From contig OY970363.1 of assembly GCA_963718605.1 (NCBI GenBank), forward strand, positions 1,612,001 to 1,676,000: 64,000 nt of DNA, written 5' to 3'. The DNA comes from JACCXE01 sp963718605 (GTDB lineage: Bacteria > Actinomycetota > Acidimicrobiia > Acidimicrobiales > JACCXE01). Under the pieces are notes generated by a model. That model saw only the letters and a list, made by a program, of their open reading frames with translations. It was not told where the DNA came from and did not search any database. Positions within the stretch are counted from its first letter, which is position 1. Each line of letters begins with the position of its first letter. Positions 32,394 through 40,366 of this stretch are shown piece after piece. The position numbers were made by a program, and so were the translations under genes.

Positions 32394-33293
32394 ATGAAGA
32401 TCCGCGTTGGCGTTGGCCTCGGTGCGCTCGCGTGGGGGCCCGGCTTCGAGGGTTTCGGCGAACTCGTCGACGACCTGGAGCGGCTCAAGTTCGATTCGCT
32501 GTGGCTGTCGGAACGCGCGACCGGTCCGGCGCCCGACCCGCTCGTGGGTCTGGCGTTCGCGGCGGGCCGTACCAAGCGCCTGAAGCTCGGCACCAGCGTG
32601 CAGGTGCTGTCGGGTCGCAACCCGGCGCTGGTGGCCAAGGACTGGGCGAGCCTCGACCGCCTCTCCCACGGCCGCGCCCTGCCGGCGTTCGGTCTCGGCG
32701 TCGTCGACCCGCGTGAGCAGCAGGCGTTCGGCATTGCGCGCGAAGACCGCGCCAGTTGGTTCGACGAGGCGTTGCCGCTCATTCGCCGCTTCTGGACCGA
32801 GGACTCGGTCGACCACGACGGCACGCACTTCCACTACGAGGGTCTCGGCGTTGGCCCCAAGCCGGTACAGACTCCGCCCGACGTATGGCTGGGCGGACAG
32901 GCGCCGTCAGAATTGCGCCGAGTCGGTCGTCTCGGTGACGGCTGGCTGCCGAGCTTTTGCACCCCCGACGACGCCGCCGCCGGGCGGCCCGTGGTCGAGA
33001 AGGCGGCGGCCGACGCCGGACGGCACATTGACGTGGAACACTTCGGTGCCCTCGTGATCTACGTGAACAGCGAGGAAGTTCCGCCCATGCTCGCGGCGAT
33101 CGTGAATCGGCGGCGGCCCGATCTCGACCCTTCCGCCGTGATCCCCACTGGTCACACCGCGCTGCGGCATCAACTCGAAGCGTTCATCGAACGCGGCTTT
33201 TCAAAGCTCATTGTCGTGCCCGCCGGCGAACCGCCCTCGTGGAGCGACGAGCTCGAATCACTCGCGGAAACGCTGTTACCCCTACAGAACTAG
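32394..33293 (+). CDS. LLM-class F420-dependent oxidoreductase
   Basis: A 299-residue luciferase-like enzyme, the third F420-type member in the window. KIRVGVGLGALAWG, FDSLWLSERATGPAPDP, LKLGTSVQVLSGRNP, LPAFGLGVVDPREQQAFG and VWLGGQAPSELRRVGRLGDGW follow the TIM-barrel order. Substrate unknown. It lies 56 bases after the TauE gene; no shared function is evident. Confidence 0.88.
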   Translation: MKIRVGVGLGALAWGPGFEGFGELVDDLERLKFDSLWLSERATGPAPDPLVGLAFAAGRTKRLKLGTSVQVLSGRNPALVAKDWASLDRLSHGRALPAFGLGVVDPREQQAFGIAREDRASWFDEALPLIRRFWTEDSVDHDGTHFHYEGLGVGPKPVQTPPDVWLGGQAPSELRRVGRLGDGWLPSFCTPDDAAAGRPVVEKAAADAGRHIDVEHFGALVIYVNSEEVPPMLAAIVNRRRPDLDPSAVIPTGHTALRHQLEAFIERGFSKLIVVPAGEPPSWSDELESLAETLLPLQN

Positions 33294-33379
33294 GCGCAGG
33301 TTTCCTATCCGCGGAATGTGAATTCCGGCGTGATACGACGACTGTTCTTGAACAAAACGGGTATGCGCCTCTTCTAGCC

Positions 33380-33772
33380 ATGGCAGAAGCAGTTCTCGAA
33401 CGGGTGGTCCCTGCTCGGTTCCCCGAGGTGGGTCCACTTCGGCGCGCCACGAACGCGTTCGTGCATGGTGGCGCCGACCCCTTTCGCGACTCGCTGCTGC
33501 TGGTCGTATCGGAGTTGTGCACGAACGCGATCGAGGCGCTGGACAACCCGAAGGCCGAATTCACGCTGCGCATCAAGGACCTGCCCGATCGTGTCGAGAT
33601 CGAGGTGGAGGACGCCGGGCCTGGTTTCGCCCGCGCGTTCGGGCGCCCCGGCGCCAGCGACGACACGCCGCAAGGCCGCGGCTTACAAGTCGTGCGCTCG
33701 CTGGTCGACGAGTTCTCGGTTCAGCGCCGCACGGGCAAGACCACCGTGCGGTGCACGCTGTTTCGTCGCTAA
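33380..33772 (+). CDS. RsbW-like GHKL ATPase
   Basis: A 130-residue serine-kinase-type ATPase domain: N-box SLLLVVSELCTNAIEALDN, G1-like IEVEDAGPGFARAF, G2-like TPQGRGLQVVRSLVDEFSV. It is the third protein of this type here and is not next to a sigma or STAS gene, so it probably acts in trans. ATG 33380 is the first start before homology. The stop overlaps that of the convergent plasmid-stabilisation-like gene. Confidence 0.82.
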   Translation: MAEAVLERVVPARFPEVGPLRRATNAFVHGGADPFRDSLLLVVSELCTNAIEALDNPKAEFTLRIKDLPDRVEIEVEDAGPGFARAFGRPGASDDTPQGRGLQVVRSLVDEFSVQRRTGKTTVRCTLFRR

Positions 33773-34100
33773 CTCTTCTTGGCGGCTAGTGCTCGCTTGA
33801 GCTGGGCCTTGTTCATCCTTGACCGGCCCTTGACTCCGCGGTCTTTGGCTTCGTTGTAGAGCTGGTCGAAGGTGGGGCCTCCTGGTCCCTTGTGCGAACG
33901 CAACCCGCCTCGCCGGCCCGACGAAATGTCGTTGGTCGACGAGCGGCTGCTTCCTTCGCCTCGCCGTGACGCGCCCGTTCTTTATTCACCGTGCGCGCCG
34001 CGATCTCTTCGGCCTTTTCGTTCTTGTAGCCGCGGTCCTCGAGGCTGTCCTTGATGTGTTTGTACTGCCGTTCCCGTTTGTTGCTCCACGCTCTGGGCAT
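33769..34100 (-). CDS. Plasmid-stabilisation-like small protein (frameshifted near 33943)
   Basis: A 110-residue basic protein family often annotated as plasmid stabilisation protein, with an unproven role. Frame 1 gives MPRAWSNKRERQYKHIKDSL and EKAEEIAARTVNKERARHGE; the second half, SSTNDISSGRRGGLRSHKGP then TFDQLYNEAKDRGVKGRSRM and NKAQLKRALAAKKS, is in another frame. A single missing base near 33943 separates them. Joined, they give the full family length and end at a TAG that overlaps the neighbour's stop, so the gene was intact recently or is intact in reality. Confidence 0.82.
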
Positions 34101-34150
34101 GCCCACGAATTACCCGCGTGGGCCAAGCGCGATACCGCGGTGAGGCCGCG

Positions 34151-34798
34151 TTACGCCTGGCCGGTAAGGAGGAACCGACTGCTGGCTTGAAGGAACTCCA
34201 CCGACTCCTTCGGGGCCTTAAGTGGCGAGCCGGCGTCGAAGGGCGGTTGGGGGTCGTACTCGATACCGAGCTGGATCGTCTGGGCCACGAAGTCGCCCGC
34301 AATCCGCGCCACGAGCGTGAGCGCCATGTCGATACCCGAACTCACGCCGGCGGCCGTGATGATCTTGCCTTGCTCGACGACGCGCTCGAGCGTCGGTTCG
34401 GCGCCGAAATCCTTCAGCGCGTCGAGGGCGAGCCAGTGGCTCGTGGCCTTGAGGCCCTTGAGCAAACCGGCCGACCCGAGCAGGAGCGAGCCGGTGCACA
34501 CGGACGTGGTCCACGTCGACGTCTCGTGCGCGGCGAGCAACCAGGCCATGAATCGGTCGTTGTCGCGCAACGCGTGCTCGCCGTGACCACCGGGGATCAC
34601 GATGACGTCGGGGTGCGGCACGTCCTCAAACGTCTCGTCGATGTTGATCCCGACGCCGGCGCCTTCCTCGGTGCGCACAACGCCGGGCGCGAGGCCGACC
34701 CAGTGAATGGTTGCGTCAGGGAGGTGGGCGAGCACCTCGAACGGACCGATCGCGTCGAGCGCGGCCATGTTTTCGAATGCGGCAATAGCGATATCCAT
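34151..34798 (-). CDS. DJ-1/PfpI-family protein
   Basis: A 215-residue class I glutamine-amidotransferase-like protein. IAIAAFENMAALDAIGPFEVLA opens the fold; VIVIPGGHGEHAL and the nucleophile elbow TTSVCTGSLLLGSAGLL (cysteine) follow, then GVSSGIDMALTLVARIAG. Members include isonitrile hydratases and glyoxalase-like enzymes. It follows the GlxA-type regulator by 11 bases on the same strand, a common pair, so that regulator probably controls it. Confidence 0.87.
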   Translation of the reverse strand: MDIAIAAFENMAALDAIGPFEVLAHLPDATIHWVGLAPGVVRTEEGAGVGINIDETFEDVPHPDVIVIPGGHGEHALRDNDRFMAWLLAAHETSTWTTSVCTGSLLLGSAGLLKGLKATSHWLALDALKDFGAEPTLERVVEQGKIITAAGVSSGIDMALTLVARIAGDFVAQTIQLGIEYDPQPPFDAGSPLKAPKESVEFLQASSRFLLTGQA

Positions 34799-34809
34799 CG
34801 GGATCTCCT

Positions 34810-35775
34810 TTAGGCGGCGGCGCGGAAGCGACGCCGGTAGTCGTTGGGGCTGGTGCGAACGTGTCGGAGGAACGTGCGGCGCATCGTTTCGGCGGTGCCG
34901 AAACCGGCCCGGCGCGCGACCGCGGTAACACCGTCGTCGGTCTCCTCCAGCAGGCGACGAGCCGTTTCCACGCGGGCTTGTTCGACGTAGCGCGCCGGCG
35001 TCATGCCGACTTCGTCGCGGAAGCAGCGGGCGAAGTTGCGCTCGCTCATACCGACGTGACGGGCGAGCGCCGCGACCGAGAGGTCGGCGTCGGGATGATC
35101 GGCGATGTGCCGTTGCGCGTCGCGCAGCGGGTCGCGTTCGGCGACTTGCCCGGCGAGTTGCGCGCTGAATTGGCTCTGCGTGCCCGGGCGCCGAAGGAAC
35201 AACACCAGGCGACGGGCCACCGCGAGCGCGATGTCGCGACCCAGGTCCTCCTCGAGCAACGCGAGGGCAAGGTCCATGCCCGCGGTGACGCCCGCCGACG
35301 TCGCGACGTTGCCGTCGCGCACGAAGATCGGATCCGGGTCGACGGTGACCGCCGGGTACCGGCTGGCCATCGCGTCGCAGGCGGACCAGTGCGTGGTGGC
35401 GCGACGCCCGTCCAACAGACCGGCTTCGGCGAGAAGGAATGCGCCCGAGCACACCGACGTGACGCGGCGGGCGGTTTTGGCAAGGCGGCGCACTTCCTTC
35501 ACCAAGTGGGCATCGAAGATCGCGGTCGCAACGCCGTCGCCACCCGACACCACGAGGGTGTCGATGGGTCCACGCACGTCGCCGATCGCCGCGTCGACGT
35601 GCAGCGTCAGCCCGCTCGACGTCCGCACCGGTGCGTTCGTCGCCGCCACCACCTCGATGCGATAGCCGTCGCCGTCGTGCTCGCGGTTCGACATCGAGAA
35701 CACCTCAACCGGCCCGGTCACGTCCAGGCTCTGAATGTCCGGATACACCACCACCACAACCCGTCGCGCCGCCAT
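34810..35775 (-). CDS. GlxA-family transcriptional regulator (DJ-1 domain plus AraC HTH)
   Basis: A 321-residue regulator. Residues 1-175 form a DJ-1/PfpI-like ligand domain (VVVVVYPDIQSLDVTGPVEVF; VTSVCSGAFLLAEAGLLDG; SAGVTAGMDLALAL). Residues 220-321 are an AraC-type DNA-binding domain (LSVAALARHVGMSERNFARCF; DGVTAVARRAGFGTAETMRRTF). Full length for GlxA regulators. ATG 35775 is at the start of homology. It is divergent from a nitroreductase gene, and the palindromic repeat at 35857-35907 lies in the shared upstream region. Confidence 0.9.
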   Translation of the reverse strand: MAARRVVVVVYPDIQSLDVTGPVEVFSMSNREHDGDGYRIEVVAATNAPVRTSSGLTLHVDAAIGDVRGPIDTLVVSGGDGVATAIFDAHLVKEVRRLAKTARRVTSVCSGAFLLAEAGLLDGRRATTHWSACDAMASRYPAVTVDPDPIFVRDGNVATSAGVTAGMDLALALLEEDLGRDIALAVARRLVLFLRRPGTQSQFSAQLAGQVAERDPLRDAQRHIADHPDADLSVAALARHVGMSERNFARCFRDEVGMTPARYVEQARVETARRLLEETDDGVTAVARRAGFGTAETMRRTFLRHVRTSPNDYRRRFRAAA

Positions 35776-35856
35776 ACCGACGAGCGTGAGCGCTAATCCG
35801 GTTGGCAGCAAGGCGAAATACCCCACAATTCCTGCCAGAGTCGACCCAACACCCTC

Positions 35857-35907
35857 CGACTTTCTGCGGATCGTTCACAACAGGAATGAAGGATCCGCAC
35901 GAAGTCG
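35857..35907. repeat. Palindromic repeat copy B, between glxA-type gene and nitroreductase
   Basis: A 51-base hairpin: CGACTTTCTGCGGAT pairs with ATCCGCACGAAGTCG (one mismatch, one wobble), with an inner TTCA/TGAA stem. It is the intergenic partner of 1084-1135. It could be a dispersed REP-like element, and it may affect transcription of either divergent gene. Confidence 0.65.
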
Positions 35908-35928
35908 CTGGAATTAGCGTCTCGGAGC

Positions 35929-36580
35929 GTGGGTGACGCTCCTTTTGACTTGAACGAGACCGACCGGTTGTTGAGCACGACGCGGGCGGTGCGTAAGCGG
36001 CTTGATCTGGACCGGCCGGTCGACCCCGAGGTCATCCTCGACTGCATCCGGTTGGCGGTGCAGGCCCCGACGGGCAGCAACCAGCAGACATGGCGATGGC
36101 TGGTGATCACCGATCCAGAGAAGCGCCGCGCGATCGCGGACGCGTACAACGTGGCGGGCACGGCGTATCTGTCGATGGCGGCGGCGGACGAGAACAACGA
36201 CCCGCAGACCCGTCGCGTGTACGAGAGCGCGCTCGCGCTCACCGAGACGCTGGCGAAGGTGCCGGTCCACGTGATCCCGTGCATCGAAGGCGCGGCTCGA
36301 CCTCCGCTCGAACATGGCGGCGGCGTCGCAGTACGGGTCGATCCTGCCCGCGGCATGGAGTTTTCTCCTCGCGCTGCGCTCACGCGGGCTCGGCTCGGTG
36401 TGGACCACGCTCCACCTGTTCCACGAGGCCGAAGTGGCCAAGCTGCTCGGCATCCCCGACAACGTCACGCAGGTCGCGCTGTTCCCGGTCGCGTACACGA
36501 TCGGCACCGACTTCAAGCCGGCGACGCGGCCTCCGGTGGAAGACATCACCTATTGGGACACGTGGGGCGACGCGCGCTGA
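35929..36580 (+). CDS. Nitroreductase-family FMN protein (frameshifted near 36292)
   Basis: An FMN-dependent nitroreductase-like oxidoreductase of about 216 residues. Frame 1: TRAVRKRLDLDRPVDPEVIL, LAVQAPTGSNQQTWRWLVI, typical FMN-binding segments. Frame 2, after the break: MAAASQYGSILPAAWSFLLA, LRSRGLGSVWTTLHLFHEAE, LGIPDNVTQVALFPVAYTIG. Removing one base near 36292 joins CIEGRLDLRSN to MAAASQYGS as in relatives. The stop overlaps the ATG of the next gene (TGATG). Substrate unknown. Confidence 0.85.
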
Positions 36581-37077
36581 TGCGTCGCCACGAGGTGTCG
36601 TTCGTGGTCGACGCGCCCCCGCATCGCGTGTGGCGCCTGTTCCATCCCAAGCCCGTGCCGGGCGCGGAAGTACCACGCACCTTCGAGCACCCGAACGGCA
36701 CGATCACGATCCTGAAAGAGGGCAACGACGACGGTGAAGGTCTCGTGCGCACCGCGACGTTCCCCGTCCCGAAGTGGTTGCTGTCGCGGGGCGTGGCCGA
36801 GTCCTTCGAGTGCGTGACCGAATGCCGCAAGAACGAGTTCGCGCGCTACGAGGCGGTCGGCAAGCCACTGTGGTCCAAGACCGAGGGATGGCACACACTC
36901 GAGCCTCTCAACGACGGCGCCTCGACCCGCCTGACGTTCGTTGAGATCTACCACGCGAAGAATCCGATCTTGCGGTGGCTGTTCGAAAAGCGCGTGCACG
37001 ACTTCATCTCGCACGACAACAACGACACTTACATGAAGGTGCTCGGCTACCTCGGCACCGTGACGCGCGACCAGTAG
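36580..37077 (+). CDS. SRPBCC-fold protein
   Basis: A 165-residue START/Bet v1-like protein: RHEVSFVVDAPPHRVWRLFHP at the N-terminus, a beta-sheet core (TITILKEGNDDGEGLVRTA) and a C-terminal helix (NPILRWLFEKRVHDFISHDN). The fold binds hydrophobic ligands or acts as an aromatase/cyclase; no ligand can be named. Its start overlaps the nitroreductase stop, so the two are coupled. It converges on the FAD oxidoreductase gene with no gap. Confidence 0.8.
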   Translation: MRRHEVSFVVDAPPHRVWRLFHPKPVPGAEVPRTFEHPNGTITILKEGNDDGEGLVRTATFPVPKWLLSRGVAESFECVTECRKNEFARYEAVGKPLWSKTEGWHTLEPLNDGASTRLTFVEIYHAKNPILRWLFEKRVHDFISHDNNDTYMKVLGYLGTVTRDQ

Positions 37078-38428
37078 TTACGGACGCGCCGCGAGGACGT
37101 CCTCGCGTGTGAGCGGCTTGTAGCCAGGGTCGCGCGGGCGCGGCTTGGGCTCGGCAGCGGCGGCGAGTTTCGCGACGACGTCCGGATCGCCGAACACTTC
37201 TTGGGGCGTGGCCAGCAGGCTCATCATGCGCGTCATCAACACGGCGATTTCCGGATCATCGGACGCGGCCGCCCGTCGCATCGACTGAAGGTCGAAGCTC
37301 GCCAGGTTCGCGGCCTGCGGGTTTGTCGGTAAGCAGCGACATCTCGTACCAGGGCTCGACGCGCGCCGCGCTGGCCCGCTCATACGCCAACGACGCGGCG
37401 GCGCGGTTGTCGGGATGTGCCGCGAGCGCGTCGGCTACCAACACGGCCTGCAGCACGGCGAGCGAGGACCCGCGCCCGTACACCGGGTTCGTGCACGTAT
37501 GCGCGTCGCCGATCGCGAAGAACCCCGGCGTGAGCGGCAGGCCGGCGTCGTCGACGAATCGACGAATGCGGTTGATCAGTCCGCCCATCGTTTGGACGGG
37601 CGTGATCGGCGTGCCCTGGCGGGCGACGACCGGCGTCATCTGGCGGAACAACGGCAAGGACGCCTCGAAGCGATCTTCGTCGAGCAGGTGCGCCCGCAAC
37701 TCGCCGTCCTCGGCGTCGACCGCGAGCGTGGCCGAGTACGTGCCGTTGTCGGCACCCGCGATCACAAACCCAAGGCCGGCGCTGCGTCCACCGATGTATC
37801 CCAGCGGCTCGGCGTCGGCGGTGGACCGGTAGAAGCGCGACAAGTAGATCGTGCCGGTCGGGTGTTCCTCTTCGACGATCTTCACGCCGTGCTCGGCGAA
37901 CCACGCAGGCACGTCGCCGCGTCGGCCGGTGCTGGCCACGACGGCGTCGGCGTCGATCGTCTCGCCGTTGTCGAGTCGCACGCCGCGGCTGTCGGGCAAC
38001 ACGCCATCCACGCCGACGCCGACGACGAACGCCCCGTTCGGTTCTGCCAGCGCGCAGCGGCGCAGTACCCATTCGAGCGTCGTGCGGCGACAGCTCAACA
38101 CCTGCAGGTCTTCCGCATCTTGCGCATAGCCGGGCGTGTCTGGCGTGACCGACGCCGGCAACACGCTCACCTCGCGCACGCCCGCGGCGCGCAACGCGTC
38201 GAGTACGTCCGGGAACCGGTCGCGCAGCGTGGCGCGGATGAGCGCGGGGAAACCGTGCGTGTGGCGCACCTGCGGCGCGCCGCGCCGGTCCCACGCGAAC
38301 GCGCCCTCGACGTCTTCGGGCATAGGCGTGTCGTCGCGCTCGATCATCGTCACGTCATGACCCGCGCGTGACAGCGCGATCGATGCGGCCAACCCGCCGA
38401 TTCCCGCACCCACGATCACGACCCTCAC
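37078..38428 (-). CDS. FAD-dependent oxidoreductase (frameshifted near 37329)
   Basis: A flavoprotein of about 450 residues with group A monooxygenase/halogenase-like architecture. FAD dinucleotide fold VRVVIVGAGIGGLAASIALSRAG at the N-terminus, then VLSCRRTTLEWVLR and the second FAD motif GFFAIGDAHTCTNPVYGRG. Frame 1 ends in unrelated sequence after SLLTDKPA; the real C-terminus (NPQAANLASFDLQSMRRAAA to REDVLAARP) is one frame over. An extra base in a run of three T (plus strand) near 37329 accounts for the break. GTG 38428 begins at the Rossmann motif, seven bases from the divergent amidohydrolase start. Confidence 0.85.
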
Positions 38429-38434
38429 GCCGAC

Positions 38435-39304
38435 ATGCTGGCGCATCACTCGCTACCCTGCTCGCCCATCGTCATTGATGCATGGGTGAACCTGTTTCCC
38501 GAAGAGTTCGCGGCGCAGTGGGCCGCGCAGAAGGAGAACGCGGGCGCGGTCGAGTTATTCGGCGAGCATCTGGCCAAGGGTTCGCAATTGGACGGGCTCG
38601 TCGCGGCGATGGACACAGCCGGCGTGCAGACCGGTGTCCTGACGAGCGGCCTGCGCGACCCCAACCGCGCCCACCACAAGGGGATGTTCGCGGCGGAAGA
38701 CTTCTTCGCGATCTGCGACGCGCAGCCCGGCCGCTTCTTGGTGTCGGCTGCGGTCGACAAGGCGGACCGGCCGGTCGACAACTGCGCTCGCATCCGCGAA
38801 CTCGCACAGGACGCGCGGTTCGTGATGGTCCGCGTCACGCCGCTGGTCGAGCAGTACGACTTGAACCACCGCCTCTACTACCCGGTCTATGCCACGTGCG
38901 CCGAACTGGGCATTCCGGTCTCGATCAACGTTGGCATTCCCGGCCCCCAAGTGCGTTCGGCGTGCCAACACCCGCAGTTACTTGAGGATTTGTTGATCGA
39001 TTTCCCAACTCTCACTGTTATAGGTGCACACATGGGGCACCCGTATGAGGCGTTGTTGATGCAGTACATGCTCAAGTGGCCGCAGCTGTTCTTGATGACG
39101 AGCGCCTATCTGGCCACGTACATGGACGACGCGCTGGTGCGGTTCATGAACTCGTCGCGGGGCCGCGGCCGGGTGTGGTTCGCGTCGGACCACCCGGTGT
39201 TGCCGGTGCAGAAAGCGCTCGACGCGGCGCGGGCTTTGCCGTTGTCGGCGGAGGCAATGAGCGAGTTCCTCGGCGCTTCAGCCGCGCGCGTCCTCGCCCG
39301 ATAG
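38435..39304 (+). CDS. Amidohydrolase-family protein
   Basis: A 289-residue TIM-barrel protein of the ACMSD-like amidohydrolase_2 group. The N-terminal metal motif is degenerate (VIDAWVNLFP instead of an HxH). Later marks are present: VMVRVTPLVEQYDLNHRLYYP, VSINVGIPGPQ, IGAHMGHPYEALLMQY and the active aspartate in WFASDHPVLPVQKAL. Substrate unknown; relatives decarboxylate or hydrolyse aromatic or lactone substrates. No clear ribosome site precedes ATG 38435. Six bases separate it from the divergent flavoprotein start. Confidence 0.8.
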   Translation: MLAHHSLPCSPIVIDAWVNLFPEEFAAQWAAQKENAGAVELFGEHLAKGSQLDGLVAAMDTAGVQTGVLTSGLRDPNRAHHKGMFAAEDFFAICDAQPGRFLVSAAVDKADRPVDNCARIRELAQDARFVMVRVTPLVEQYDLNHRLYYPVYATCAELGIPVSINVGIPGPQVRSACQHPQLLEDLLIDFPTLTVIGAHMGHPYEALLMQYMLKWPQLFLMTSAYLATYMDDALVRFMNSSRGRGRVWFASDHPVLPVQKALDAARALPLSAEAMSEFLGASAARVLAR

Positions 39305-39310
39305 GCAGAG

Positions 39311-40354
39311 GTGCGGCTCGTAATCGCGGCGTTGTTGGTGTGCACCGCCGCGTGTTCGTCGTCATCGGTCAAAGCGACCAAAGCACCGACAACCGTCGAT
39401 ACGCGGACCGAGATCGGCGACGCGCTCGTCGTCGACAACACGGTCGCTCCGGCGACAACGGTTACCAGCGTTGTGCCCCGCGCAATCACGACCGTGCCGC
39501 GCCACGTTCCGGCCACCAACAGCTGCATGGTGTTCCCGGCGGACAATCCGTGGAATACCGACATCGGCGCCGCGCCCGTCCACGCGAACTCGGCCAACTT
39601 CATCCAGTCCATCGGCATCGGTGGCCACCTGCATCCTGACTTCGGCACGTTCTACGAAGGCGCGCCGATCGGCATTCCTTTCGTGCACGTCGGCGCCGGC
39701 CAGGCGCGGGTGCCGGTCAGCTTCGAGTACGCCGACGAGAGCGACGCCGGCCCGTACCCGGTCCCGGCCGACGCGCCGATCGAAGGCGGCACGAATGCCG
39801 ACGGTGACCGGCACGTGATCGTGGTCGACGACGCCGCTTGCAAGCTCTACGAGATGTTTGACGCGCACAAGCAGGGTGCGGGTTGGCACGCCGGATCGGG
39901 CGCTGTGTTCGACCTCCGGTCCAACGCGCTGCGCCACGACTACTGGACCTCGGCCGACGCCGCGGGTCTACCTATCTATCCCGGACTCGTGCGTTACGAC
40001 GAGGTTCAAGCGGGCACGATCAGCCACGCGCTTCGATTCACGGTGAGCCAAACCCAGCGCGGCTTCATCCATCCAGCGACGCATTTCGCCAGCAGTTCCA
40101 CCGACGCCAACCGTCCGCCGATGGGGCTGCGCCTGCGGATGAAGCCGAACTACTCGTGTGCGCAACTGAGCCGCGAAACCCAGGTGGTGTGCGCGGCGTT
40201 GAAGCGGTTCGGGATGATCGTGGCCGACAACGGCGCGAACTGGTTTGTGTCAGGCCAGCACGACCCGCGCTGGAACGACGACGCCCTCGGCGACATCAAG
40301 AGCATTCCCGGAACGGCGTTCGACGTGGTCGACACCGGTCCGATCATCCACTGA
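39311..40354 (+). CDS. Conserved lipoprotein of unknown function
   Basis: A 347-residue exported lipoprotein. Signal RLVIAALLVCTAAC gives a lipobox cysteine at residue 15, followed by a Ser/Thr-rich linker of 60 residues. The mature domain has strong local patterns seen in a family without a name that I know: ADNPWNTDIGAAPVHANS, ADESDAGPYPVPADAPIEGG, GDRHVIVVDDAACKLYE, WHAGSGAVFDLRSNALRHD and HFASSSTDANRPPMG. The many conserved Asp, His and Asn suggest a binding or enzymatic site. It starts seven bases after the amidohydrolase. Confidence 0.8.
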   Translation: MRLVIAALLVCTAACSSSSVKATKAPTTVDTRTEIGDALVVDNTVAPATTVTSVVPRAITTVPRHVPATNSCMVFPADNPWNTDIGAAPVHANSANFIQSIGIGGHLHPDFGTFYEGAPIGIPFVHVGAGQARVPVSFEYADESDAGPYPVPADAPIEGGTNADGDRHVIVVDDAACKLYEMFDAHKQGAGWHAGSGAVFDLRSNALRHDYWTSADAAGLPIYPGLVRYDEVQAGTISHALRFTVSQTQRGFIHPATHFASSSTDANRPPMGLRLRMKPNYSCAQLSRETQVVCAALKRFGMIVADNGANWFVSGQHDPRWNDDALGDIKSIPGTAFDVVDTGPIIH

Positions 40355-40366
40355 ACAGAGCGAGGC

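Noticed and set aside
33344..33364. A SigB/SigF promoter for the third RsbW-like gene (GTTC...GGGTAT)
   Set aside because: Spacer of 11 bases and a mismatched -35.
34014..34040. A third copy of the DUF559-flanking repeat (CGTTCTTGTAGCC)
   Set aside because: The match is short and explained by conserved codons (GYKNEK) of the plasmid-stabilisation-like protein.
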